Assembly: GCA_964593895.1 (NCBI GenBank)
Contig: CAZQKL010000085.1
Coordinates: forward strand, 1 to 9,121
Length of the DNA: 9,121 nucleotides
Direction: 5' to 3'
From: CAZQKL01 sp964593895 [NCBI: uncultured bacterium]
GTDB taxonomy: Bacteria > DYJV01
The translations under genes and the position numbers were made by a program. The notes beneath the pieces are model-generated. The model did no database searches and was not told the origin of the DNA. It saw only the letters and a program-made list of their open reading frames with translations. Numbering within the stretch: position 1 is the first letter of the stretch; each line of letters opens with the position of its first letter. Positions 1 to 6,727 of the stretch are shown piece after piece.

Positions 1-273
1 ATTTAATGATAGGGGCAGGAGGATATCCAGCGGAAATGGAATTATTGACATGTGAAGGTAGAATTGACCTAAAAGTTGAGACAAAGGATAAAATTTACAT
101 AATGGAATTTAAATGCAATCAAAGTGCAGAAAAAGCAATAGAGCAGATAAAAAGAGAAAAGATATTATGAGCCATTTTTAGGTAAAGGCAAAGAAATAAT
201 TTTACTTGGCATAAATTTCAGCACTGAGATAAGGAATATTAGTGAATATAATATAAAGACAATTAAAAATTAA
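1..273 (+). pseudogene. 3' remnant of a PD-(D/E)XK nuclease-domain (AAA-ATPase-like, DUF1703-type) gene, frameshifted
   Basis: The gene enters from the left edge, so its N-terminal part is not visible. Reading from base 3, the product contains GRIDL, then IYIMEFKCNQSAEKAIEQIK. The Asp of GRID and the E-F-K triplet match motifs II and III of a PD-(D/E)XK nuclease fold. Proteins with this C-terminal block usually carry an N-terminal AAA-ATPase-like domain and often occur in many copies in AT-rich anaerobes and thermophiles. The frame hits TGA at 168-170. The expected continuation (YYEPFLGKGKEIILLGINFS and onward to NIKTIKN) is found one frame over, from 163 to the TAA at 271-273. One extra base around 157-162 explains this, so the gene is probably inactivated; a sequencing error is the alternative. 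It is unrelated to CRISPR function as far as can be seen. Confidence 0.75.
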
Positions 274-306
274 AAATGACTAAAGTCCAACAAACTATAA
301 AATTAT

Positions 307-375
307 CACCCTGAATTTATTTCAGGGCTCAAGGTTAAGAGCTTCTTTAGTTACTAATGCTCCTTCAGAATGACA
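307..375. repeat. Eroded dispersed intergenic repeat (CATTCTGA-type element)
   Basis: The stretch begins with a perfect 7-bp hairpin (CCCTGAA 309-315, loop TTTAT, TTCAGGG 321-327). It continues through GAGCTTCTTTAGTTACTAA to GCTCCTTCAGAATGACA. On the opposite strand this reads TGTCATTCTGAAGGAGC and onward, ending in the hairpin. I recognise this as the style of a non-coding dispersed element found between genes in many bacterial genomes, here with several changes from the usual GTCGCTTCGC core. Only one copy lies in this window, so its repeat nature rests on recognition and not on an internal match. Confidence 0.5.
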
Positions 376-414
376 GCCATGACATGCAGTTGTAAAATAA
401 AATTCCAGATGAAA

Positions 415-423
415 TGTTATAAT
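415..423 (+). promoter_or_regulatory. Extended -10 promoter element of the cas operon
   Basis: TGTTATAAT is a perfect extended -10 (TG, one base, TATAAT) for the main bacterial sigma factor. No good TTGACA-like -35 sits 16-18 bp upstream; the best candidate, TTGTAA at 390-395, is 22 bp away. An extended -10 can work without a strong -35. Transcription would begin around 429-431, leaving a leader of about 50 nt before the cas6 ATG at 480. It is the best promoter candidate in the 206-bp gap upstream of cas6. Confidence 0.6.
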
Positions 424-428
424 TATTG

Positions 429-444
429 GGGAATAAAATTTCCC
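429..444 (+). promoter_or_regulatory. Short inverted repeat at the predicted 5' end of the cas mRNA
   Basis: GGGAA (429-433) pairs with TTCCC (440-444) around a 6-nt loop. It falls on the transcription start predicted from the -10 box at 415-423, so it could be an operator or a 5'-terminal mRNA hairpin that protects the transcript. The stem is only 5 bp, so chance is a real possibility in this AT-rich DNA. Confidence 0.25.
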
Positions 445-479
445 TTGACTTTTTCAAAGATTATAAATTATTTTATAGT

Positions 480-1208
480 ATGAGATTTAAAGCTAAATTT
501 TCTTTTTCTGATAATTTCATACCTTTCAATTATAGAAGACATTTTTTGTCTTTAATAAAAGAAGCATTTTCAATTAGCAATCCTGAATTTTATAAAAAAT
601 ATTATGAAAATAAAAAGAAAAATGCCATTAAACCATTTACATTTTCAGTATCATTTATCCCGTCTAAGAATCAACCTGAAAAAGGAAAAATTTTTTTAGA
701 TTCAAAAATTGTTAATTTTTATTTTTCTTCATATAGTTATGAAGATTTAATAATTTTATACAATGGATTTAATAGATTTAAAAGAAACGAACTTCATTTT
801 TTTAATAATAAAATCAAATTAATTAATATTAGTTACATAAAGCAGAAAAATATAACTGAAAATAAAATAACTTTTAAAACACTTTCTCCAATAATTGTTA
901 GGGAGCTGAAAGATAAAAAAGGAAAAGGTTTTTTGACTGCCTCTCATCCTGATTTTACAAAAAATCTTTTTTACAATGTTAGAACATTGTGCAGGAATTT
1001 TTTAAAAAAAGAGATAAAAGAAGAAGATTTTAAAATTGTTTCATTTCAATTTACATCAAAAAAGATAACTTTATATGGAGATGAAATTGGTAATAAAGGA
1101 ACTATAACAATTATTGCGCCAACAAATATTTTAAAATTAATCTATGATGCTGGGCTTGGTGCAAAACGTTCCCAGGGATTTGGAATGCTTGAGGTAATAG
1201 GACAATGA
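480..1208 (+). CDS. cas6: CRISPR-associated endoribonuclease Cas6
   Basis: Predicted pre-crRNA processing RNase of 242 aa, a normal family length. The N-terminus, MRFKAKFSFSDNFIPFNYRR, is the usual first beta strand of the ferredoxin-like fold. KPFTFS (residues 51-56) is the conserved strand after the active-site loop. DAGLGAKRSQGFGMLEV (223-239) is the diagnostic C-terminal glycine-rich loop that contacts the RNA. I start at ATG 480 because homologues begin at this MRFK strand and because the likely promoter -10 (415-423) would place the TTG at 426 upstream of the mRNA 5' end. There is no clear Shine-Dalgarno before 480. The region where a catalytic His is normally found, shortly before KPFTFS, holds tyrosines (Y38, Y41, Y42); the only His in the first 56 residues is H21. 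The stop overlaps the cas8b start by 4 nt (ATGA). Confidence 0.93.
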   Translation: MRFKAKFSFSDNFIPFNYRRHFLSLIKEAFSISNPEFYKKYYENKKKNAIKPFTFSVSFIPSKNQPEKGKIFLDSKIVNFYFSSYSYEDLIILYNGFNRFKRNELHFFNNKIKLINISYIKQKNITENKITFKTLSPIIVRELKDKKGKGFLTASHPDFTKNLFYNVRTLCRNFLKKEIKEEDFKIVSFQFTSKKITLYGDEIGNKGTITIIAPTNILKLIYDAGLGAKRSQGFGMLEVIGQ

Positions 1209-2845
1209 TAAAAGTTTACTTAAATGACTGGCTTTTTAATGCAGGAATTGTTGGCTTCCTTAAAATAAATTCTCACCTATGGCAAATTAAAAATAATGAA
1301 TTATTATCATTAGATGAAAATTTATTAAAATTTGGTGATAATTTCATTGAATTTGACAATGAAATTTTTAAAAGATTTAGTAAAAGATTTTTTGATTTTG
1401 CTTTTAATCAATACGGCCGTTATAATAATGTAATAGAAATTTTTAAAAATTTTATTGATGATTTAAACAATAATTTAAACGAAGAAAGTTTAGAAGAAAA
1501 GAAACAGGAAATTTTTGATAAATTTAAAAAAATTTTAACAGGATTTTCTTTATTGAAAAGAAAATTAGGCAATTTACCATCAAAAAAGAAAATAAATTTA
1601 ATTGAAACAATTGAAAAAGCAATAAAAATTTTAAAAGATGAAGAAAAAGAATTTTGGGAAAGTGATGTTCAAATTTATTTAAGAAAAATATATGGGCAAA
1701 AAAGTTTTTTAAATTTAAGTGTTAATAAAGATAGATTTGAAAAATTTATTAATGATTTTGAAAAACCATTAGTAGAAAATACAATAAATAAGGATAAAAA
1801 ATACTTATGTATTTTTTGTGGTGAAAGAAATGCTAAAAAAAATACTTTTTTTGATACTGGCATTTCAAAATTTTATGGTTTAAATTCTGATGTTGTAAAT
1901 TTTAGCTGGAATTTTAATCCTAAACTTCCACTATGTGAAATATGTGAAATTATTTATTTCTGCTATTTTGCTGGATTAACTGAACTTAAAAAAGATAACA
2001 AAACATTATATTATTTTGTTAATTCAGATGCTTCAATTAATGAATTAATTAGACAAAACTTGTTGTTTGAAAAAACTTTAAATTCAAATTTAGATGATAA
2101 TGTTTTGATAAATTTTTTCACAGAGTTATTTCTTCAGGCTTCTATATATACAGCCAAATATACCCTTCAAAATATAGCTTTAATAGAACTTAATTTATTA
2201 AACAAATTAAATCAAAAAGCCAAAAAATATACACCAAAAGTGATTTCATTTAACATTTCAAAAGAGAAAGCAGAATTTTTATTAAATAAAAATAATAAGG
2301 ACAAATTAAATAAATTCTCAAAAAAGTTTTACTCTATAAAAGATTTTAGAAAATCAATTCTTTTTGAGATTATGGATTTAATTTTAACTAATAAACTTTA
2401 TTATGGATATTTAAACAAACTTTTAAAAATTTTTATTGCACATACAAACAATTCTAAATTTTATGAAACAAATATCAATCCATATCTATTGCAGGAATTA
2501 AACATTTTAATAATAAATTTTATATCACAAGTAATGGGAGGAAATAAAATGAATATTTCTGAAAAAGAATTATGGCAAATATATCATAAGGGAATTGACC
2601 TTTCAAAAAAATTAAAAGAAAAGAAAGCAGAAAATAAAATTCAATCAATATCTTATAAACTTTTAAATTCTCTGAGGATTGGTAACATAAATCAGTTTAT
2701 GGACATTTTAATAAGGACTTATATGGCGTATGGAAAAGAGATTCCATCTTCATTTGTAAAAGCAGTTTCAGATAAAGATGCTTTTTATTCTTTGGGATAC
2801 AGTTTTTTAAATGGATTACTTGGCAAAAAAGAAGGGGAGGGATAA
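1205..2845 (+). CDS. cas8b: Type I-B Cascade large subunit Cas8b (Cst1 family, CxxC-CxxC)
   Basis: Large subunit (546 aa) of the type I-B interference complex, the position that reads the PAM and recruits Cas3. The N-terminus (LNDWLFNAGIVGFLKI) is typical of the Cst1/Cas8b1 group. Two CxxC pairs, C202-C205 (CIFC) and C244-C247 (CEIC), mark the family and probably bind zinc. Long Lys/Asn-rich helical stretches surround them. The C-terminal part from residue 449 is helical and corresponds to a Cas11-like small-subunit domain with its own ribosome binding site and start (see the 2549-2845 entry). Assignment rests on the CxxC pattern, the N-terminal motif, length and position between cas6 and cas7, since Cas8 sequences diverge strongly. 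Its start overlaps cas6 by 4 nt, and its stop is 1 nt before the cas7 ATG. Confidence 0.9.
   Translation: MIKVYLNDWLFNAGIVGFLKINSHLWQIKNNELLSLDENLLKFGDNFIEFDNEIFKRFSKRFFDFAFNQYGRYNNVIEIFKNFIDDLNNNLNEESLEEKKQEIFDKFKKILTGFSLLKRKLGNLPSKKKINLIETIEKAIKILKDEEKEFWESDVQIYLRKIYGQKSFLNLSVNKDRFEKFINDFEKPLVENTINKDKKYLCIFCGERNAKKNTFFDTGISKFYGLNSDVVNFSWNFNPKLPLCEICEIIYFCYFAGLTELKKDNKTLYYFVNSDASINELIRQNLLFEKTLNSNLDDNVLINFFTELFLQASIYTAKYTLQNIALIELNLLNKLNQKAKKYTPKVISFNISKEKAEFLLNKNNKDKLNKFSKKFYSIKDFRKSILFEIMDLILTNKLYYGYLNKLLKIFIAHTNNSKFYETNINPYLLQELNILIINFISQVMGGNKMNISEKELWQIYHKGIDLSKKLKEKKAENKIQSISYKLLNSLRIGNINQFMDILIRTYMAYGKEIPSSFVKAVSDKDAFYSLGYSFLNGLLGKKEGEG
2536..2541 (+). promoter_or_regulatory. Internal Shine-Dalgarno inside cas8b
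   Basis: GGGAGG lies inside the cas8b reading frame, 7 nt before an in-frame ATG at 2549. It matches the anti-Shine-Dalgarno about as well as the cas7 site (2834-2840) and better than the site of any other gene in the operon. G-rich hexamers are rare in this AT-rich coding DNA, so its placement at the start of a small-subunit-like domain is unlikely to be accidental. Confidence 0.7.
2549..2845 (+). CDS. cas11b: Predicted internally translated Cascade small subunit Cas11b, nested in cas8b
   Basis: An ATG in the cas8b frame (codon 449) with GGGAGG 7 nt upstream would give a separate 98-aa protein, beginning MNISEKELWQIYHKGIDLSKKL and sharing the cas8b stop. It is predicted to be almost wholly alpha-helical and Lys-rich, with blocks such as SISYKLLNSLRIGNINQFMDILIRTYMAYG. 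This fits a small-subunit helical bundle that lines the Cascade belly and steadies the R-loop. Internal translation of Cas11 from the large-subunit gene has been shown experimentally in types I-B, I-C and I-D. The operon has no free-standing cas11 gene, which agrees. What is seen is the site and frame; expression of the product is inferred. Confidence 0.7.
   Translation: MNISEKELWQIYHKGIDLSKKLKEKKAENKIQSISYKLLNSLRIGNINQFMDILIRTYMAYGKEIPSSFVKAVSDKDAFYSLGYSFLNGLLGKKEGEG
2834..2840 (+). promoter_or_regulatory. Shine-Dalgarno of cas7
   Basis: GGGGAGG sits in the last codons of cas8b, 6 nt before the ATG at 2847. It decides the cas7 start: an in-frame ATG upstream at 2811 has no such site and would add 12 residues absent from the family N-terminus. 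A strong site fits the need for several Cas7 copies per Cascade. Confidence 0.85.
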
Positions 2846-2846
2846 A

Positions 2847-3776
2847 ATGAAAAAAGGATTAACTATTTCAATAATATTTGAAGGGATGAGTCTTAATTAT
2901 GGAGAAAGTGTGGGAAATATCTCAGAATTAAAAAAATTAACTAGGTCAGGAGAGGTGATTTCTTATATTTCAAGACAGGCACTTAGATATGAAATATACA
3001 GGTTATTAAAAGAACAGTTTAATCTAGATTCTGATAAAGAAAATCCTTTAACTGCTCAGCAAGATGTTATCCAATTTACTCCAGAAGCAAATATTAAAGA
3101 TTACATTGAAGCAGATCTTTTTGGATATATGAAAACAGAAAAAAATAAAAACTCATTAACAAGACCAGCAGTTGTGAGAATTACTCCTGCAATATCATTG
3201 GAGCCAATGTTATCTGATATTGAATTTGGGACAAATCTGAATTTTGCACAAAGAACAGAAAAAGACCCAAACCCTTTTCAGTTTGAGCATCATTTATCCC
3301 TTTACACTTATACAATAACAGTGGAGCTTGACAGAATTGGTGAAGATGAAATTGATAAAATTTCTTTACCTTCAGAGGAAAAATCAAGAAGAGTTAATAT
3401 GTTGCTTGATGTGTTAAAGGTGTTAAATAGAAATATTAAAGGAAGAATAGAAAGTTTAAATCCACTGTTTTGCATTGGAGGAATTTATAAAGTTAAAAAT
3501 CCTTTTTTTCTTGGAAAATTAAAAACAGAATATAACAGAGAAACAAGAAAATTTGCAATTGATACAAAAATTTTAAAATCAACTCTTGAATTGGCATTTT
3601 TAGATGAAAAAGTTTTAGATAAAACAGATATTGGAATTATTGAAGGTTACTGGGATAATGAAAATGAAATTAAATCTTTACTTCCTGAAAATCAAGTTCA
3701 TTCTATAAATGACTTTTTTGAAAAATTAAAAAATAGTGTTAATAATTATTATGGAGCAACATGTGGAACTACTTAA
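2847..3776 (+). CDS. cas7: Type I-B Cascade backbone protein Cas7 (Cst2/DevR family)
   Basis: Backbone subunit (309 aa) of Cascade that polymerises along the crRNA spacer. The N-terminus, MKKGLTISIIFEGMSLNYGES, followed by GNISELKKLTRSGEVISYISRQALRYEI, is the signature of the Cst2/DevR branch of Cas7. It begins the RRM-like core and the conserved basic SRQALR helix. HHLSLYTYTITVELDRIG further on is another family strand region. The start at 2847 is fixed by the strong GGGGAGG site and the family N-terminus. The gene follows cas8b with 1 nt between and overlaps the start of cas5, so the Cascade subunits are translated as a coupled block. The product acts in the cytoplasm. Confidence 0.95.
   Translation: MKKGLTISIIFEGMSLNYGESVGNISELKKLTRSGEVISYISRQALRYEIYRLLKEQFNLDSDKENPLTAQQDVIQFTPEANIKDYIEADLFGYMKTEKNKNSLTRPAVVRITPAISLEPMLSDIEFGTNLNFAQRTEKDPNPFQFEHHLSLYTYTITVELDRIGEDEIDKISLPSEEKSRRVNMLLDVLKVLNRNIKGRIESLNPLFCIGGIYKVKNPFFLGKLKTEYNRETRKFAIDTKILKSTLELAFLDEKVLDKTDIGIIEGYWDNENEIKSLLPENQVHSINDFFEKLKNSVNNYYGATCGTT
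3753..3756 (+). promoter_or_regulatory. Shine-Dalgarno supporting a GTG start for cas5
   Basis: GGAG (inside the sequence ATGGAGCAACATGTG) lies 6 nt before GTG 3763. The upstream ATG at 3751 has no recognisable site in front of it. This favours GTG 3763 as the cas5 start, although ATG 3751, adding only four residues, cannot be ruled out. Confidence 0.5.
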
Positions 3777-4482
3777 AATCAAAGCTTTTCAATTAATTGC
3801 AAATTACAGAAAACCTATGAGTTTTAATTTCTGGGATACTTATCCTCTTCCAACACTTTCTACTATACGGGGCTGGTTCCATAATGTAATAAATGCAGAT
3901 AGATATATACCATTATCAACGAGTATTCAGGGAAGTTTCTCATCTGTTATATATGATTTACAAACATTAATTAAATTTGATAGACCAGAGAGAGCTAAAA
4001 GCAAAGGCTATCCTTACTTAAAAAATTTTAACAAATCTCTTTCAAAATCTCCAACTTATGTTGCAAATATCTTTCATAATGAATTATTAATTTATATTTA
4101 CTCTGATAAAAAATATCTTAAAAAATTTGCTGAAAATGTTTTAACTAACTCCTATCCATCCATTGGACGATATGAAGATATTGCAAGAATAGATAAAATT
4201 GAATTTATAAAACCTCAAAAAGTTAATTTTTATGATGAAGAACATATTATAACCTATGGAATTTATTTAAAAAAAGAAACAGCTACAAAACTTAATCTGC
4301 ATGGGATAAATTATAGAATGAATTTTAAATACAATCAAAATCTACTGGAAAAAACAGGCTTAAGATATTTTGAAAAAAAAGATGTTGTTTATGTGGATAA
4401 TGGAATTATTGAGGAGAATGAACTTTTATTTGATACAGAAGAGAATAGAATTATTGATTTAATTGGTGATGATGAATTGTGA
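3763..4482 (+). CDS. cas5: Cascade subunit Cas5 (type I-B, Cas5t-like)
   Basis: Binds the 5' handle of the crRNA and caps the Cas7 backbone. It is 239 aa from GTG 3763, or 243 from ATG 3751. The N-terminus, MELLKIKAFQLIANYRKP (GTG read as Met), is the Cas5 RAMP opening strand. It is followed by the conserved YPLPTLSTIRGWFHNVI (residues 27-43) and the later PSIGRYEDI (G135, R136). I prefer the GTG because homologues start only a few residues before the KIKAF strand and because GGAG at 3753-3756 is well spaced for it. The start overlaps cas7 by 14 nt, and the end overlaps cas3 by 14 nt. Catalytic activity is not expected because Cas6 is present to process crRNA. Confidence 0.93.
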   Translation: MELLKIKAFQLIANYRKPMSFNFWDTYPLPTLSTIRGWFHNVINADRYIPLSTSIQGSFSSVIYDLQTLIKFDRPERAKSKGYPYLKNFNKSLSKSPTYVANIFHNELLIYIYSDKKYLKKFAENVLTNSYPSIGRYEDIARIDKIEFIKPQKVNFYDEEHIITYGIYLKKETATKLNLHGINYRMNFKYNQNLLEKTGLRYFEKKDVVYVDNGIIEENELLFDTEENRIIDLIGDDEL

Positions 4483-6727
4483 TACATCAGAAATTTATGC
4501 TAAAATTTATTATAAAAATGGCAAGCCATACGCAGAAACTTTAAAATCTCACACAGAAAATCTTATAAAACAGATTGAATTATTGAAAAAATTTTATAAA
4601 AATGAGCTTAACCAATTAGGACTTGATGAAATCTTTTTTAAACATCTAAAAATAGCTTGCATTTTTCATGACCTTGGTAAAATTTCATCTCATTTTCAAT
4701 TTAAAATAAGAAAAATAATCAAAGATAAAGTTCATAATCCAGTTAATTTACCAATGGAAATTCCCCACAATTTTTTATCTGGAATTTTTCTTTTAGATAA
4801 AAATGTTAAAAAGGCAATTTGTAAAGAATTTTTCAATTTAATATTCTATGCAGTAACTTTTCATCACCAAAGAGATTTTGATTTTTCACAGGAAGATTTA
4901 AAAGAAATTATTTCTGATTTAAAAGATAAAACAACTCAGATTAAATGGATAGAAAATTTTGGATTTAAAATTGAAAATATAGATGAAAATAAGTCATCAT
5001 TGCTTTTTAAAAAGCTTGAAGAATATGTGCATAAAAAGAATAACATTCTTTCCTTAAAAAAAGATAGAAAATTCATTTTTTTAAAAGGTTTTTTGCATAG
5101 AGCTGATTATTCTGCTTCTGCACAACTTCCTATAGAAGAAAAACGAATAGAAAATCCTGAAGAAAAGTTATTTAATTTTCTATCAAAAAAAGAAAATTTT
5201 TCTGGCTTAAAGCAATTCCAGAAACAAGCAATTAATAAACAAGATAAAAATATTTTATTAACAGCATCAACAGGTATTGGAAAAACAGAATTTGCAATAA
5301 ACTGGATGGGAAAAAGCAAAACATTTTATACTCTACCTTTAAGGGTATCTGTTAATGCAATGTATGAAAGATTTTCAAAAATTTTTGGCAAAGAAAACAT
5401 TGGATTATTACATAATGACGCTATCTTTTATATTTTTAATAGAGATAGATTATTTAATGAGCTTAACTCTATTCAGGAACACATTGTTAATACAAAATTA
5501 ACAAGACTTTTATCAATGCCTGTTACTATTACAACAGCAGACCAGATTTTTACAGCAGTTTTTAAGTATGAAGGCTATGAAAAAATATATTCTACACTTG
5601 CTTATTCTAAAATTGTTTTAGATGAACCACAGAGTTATTCTCCAGATACTCTTGCAGTAATTTTAAAAGGGCTACAGGAAATTTCAAATATTGGTGGGAA
5701 ATTTTGTTTTATGAGTGCAACTATCTATCCATTTATTATTGAATACTTAAATGATTTTTGTGAAATTTTTCCTCCAATATTTCATAAAGAAAAAAAGCAT
5801 AAAATAAAACTTGTAAATAAAAATATAGAGGAATTAAAAGATGAAATATTAGAAGCTTATAAAAAAGGTAAAAAAGTTCTTGTTATTGTAAATACAGTAA
5901 AAAAAGCACAAAGTTTATTCAAAATTTTAGAAAAAGAAAAAGTAAATTTAGAGATATTGCATTCATTATTTATTTTAAAACATAGGCAATATAAAGAAAA
6001 TAAGATTCTAAATATTAAAGAACCACAAATCTGGATAACAACTCAAATTGTAGAAGCATCTCTTGATATTGATTTTGATATTCTTTTTACTGAAATTTCC
6101 ACCCTTGATTCTTTAATTCAAAGAATGGGAAGAATTTTTAGAAAAACAGGAAGAAGTATCAATGGAAATGATAAACCAAATATTATAGTTTCTATTTCAA
6201 ATCCTTCTGATAATGGTAAGATTTATGATAGAGAAATTGTTAAAAAAACTATTTCTACACTTAAATATTATGATGAAAAAATAATAACAGAAGAGAAAAA
6301 ACATGAAATTATGGAAGAGGTCTATAATTTAGAATTTATTAAAAACACAAAATTTTTTGAAAAATTCAACAAAAATTTAGAGTTATTAGAATTGGGATTT
6401 GAAATAGAGACAACAAAAGAAGCCCAAAAGCTATTTAGAGCAATTTCAAATATTAATGTTATCCCACAGGAAATCTATGAAAAAAATTATGAAAAAATAA
6501 ATCAATTACTTGAAAATATAATTGATAAATCAAAGACATATTTAGAAAAATTAATGAGTATCTACAATTTAAATTTATACACATTAAGTATTCCTTTTTA
6601 TAAAAGTAAAAATATTTCTGCAATTTCTAATGGGAAATTTAAAAAACAAATTTTTACAGTAAATTACAAATATGACGAGTCAATTGGCTTAACATTTGAA
6701 GATAGTGAACTGGAAAAAATTATATGA
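4469..6727 (+). CDS. cas3: CRISPR-associated nuclease-helicase Cas3 (HD plus SF2 helicase)
   Basis: Effector recruited by Cascade that nicks, unwinds and degrades target DNA; 752 aa, a usual I-B length. The N-terminal HD nuclease shows H28, H67-D68 (FHDLGK), H100 (IPHNF), H132-H133 (FHHQ) and D213 (HRADYSAS), the metal-binding set. The helicase has Walker A at TGIGKT (268-273, K272), motif II as D385-E386-P387-Q388 instead of the more usual DEAH, motif III SAT (416-418) and motif VI QRMGRIFR (551-558). All key residues look intact and the two halves are fused in one chain. ATG 4469 is followed at once by ATG 4472, and either may be used; a TTG at 4463 is also possible but less likely. The gene overlaps the cas5 end by 14 nt and the cas4 start by 4 nt (ATGA). 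Confidence 0.96.
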   Translation: MMNCDTSEIYAKIYYKNGKPYAETLKSHTENLIKQIELLKKFYKNELNQLGLDEIFFKHLKIACIFHDLGKISSHFQFKIRKIIKDKVHNPVNLPMEIPHNFLSGIFLLDKNVKKAICKEFFNLIFYAVTFHHQRDFDFSQEDLKEIISDLKDKTTQIKWIENFGFKIENIDENKSSLLFKKLEEYVHKKNNILSLKKDRKFIFLKGFLHRADYSASAQLPIEEKRIENPEEKLFNFLSKKENFSGLKQFQKQAINKQDKNILLTASTGIGKTEFAINWMGKSKTFYTLPLRVSVNAMYERFSKIFGKENIGLLHNDAIFYIFNRDRLFNELNSIQEHIVNTKLTRLLSMPVTITTADQIFTAVFKYEGYEKIYSTLAYSKIVLDEPQSYSPDTLAVILKGLQEISNIGGKFCFMSATIYPFIIEYLNDFCEIFPPIFHKEKKHKIKLVNKNIEELKDEILEAYKKGKKVLVIVNTVKKAQSLFKILEKEKVNLEILHSLFILKHRQYKENKILNIKEPQIWITTQIVEASLDIDFDILFTEISTLDSLIQRMGRIFRKTGRSINGNDKPNIIVSISNPSDNGKIYDREIVKKTISTLKYYDEKIITEEKKHEIMEEVYNLEFIKNTKFFEKFNKNLELLELGFEIETTKEAQKLFRAISNINVIPQEIYEKNYEKINQLLENIIDKSKTYLEKLMSIYNLNLYTLSIPFYKSKNISAISNGKFKKQIFTVNYKYDESIGLTFEDSELEKII

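Noticed and set aside
309-327. Hairpin CCCTGAA/TTCAGGG as an intrinsic terminator for the upstream gene
   Set aside because: No T-run follows on either strand, and the hairpin reads better as part of a dispersed repeat.
390-407. Possible partial match of spacer 5 (8898-8914) to the cas promoter region
   Set aside because: Only TTGTAAAAT and a nearby CCAG are shared with different spacing; 9 A/T-rich bases are expected by chance.
421-440. Repeat-like sequence (ATTATTGGGGAATAAAA) resembling the CRISPR repeat 3' half, as in crRNA-like regulators of cas promoters
   Set aside because: The similarity needs gaps and mismatches and is mostly A/T. The TCCCA arm of the repeat stem is absent. Nothing beyond chance can be claimed.
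426-479. Extension of cas6 to TTG 426 (18 more residues)
   Set aside because: The predicted transcription start is downstream of 426, TTG is a weak start, and the family N-terminus begins at MRFK (ATG 480).
1195-1215. Room for a CreTA-like small RNA toxin-antitoxin between cas6 and cas8b, as in some I-B loci
   Set aside because: The two genes overlap by 4 nt and there is no intergenic space.
1675-1863. Minus-strand open frame inside cas8b
   Set aside because: It lies wholly opposite the cas8b CxxC region, resembles no known protein and has no ribosome site; it is a shadow of the real gene. The same holds for the minus-strand frames at 3181-3387 and 5107-5319.
2811-2846. cas7 start at ATG 2811
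   Set aside because: It would add 12 residues read from the cas8b end; the strong GGGGAGG site and the family N-terminus both point to ATG 2847.
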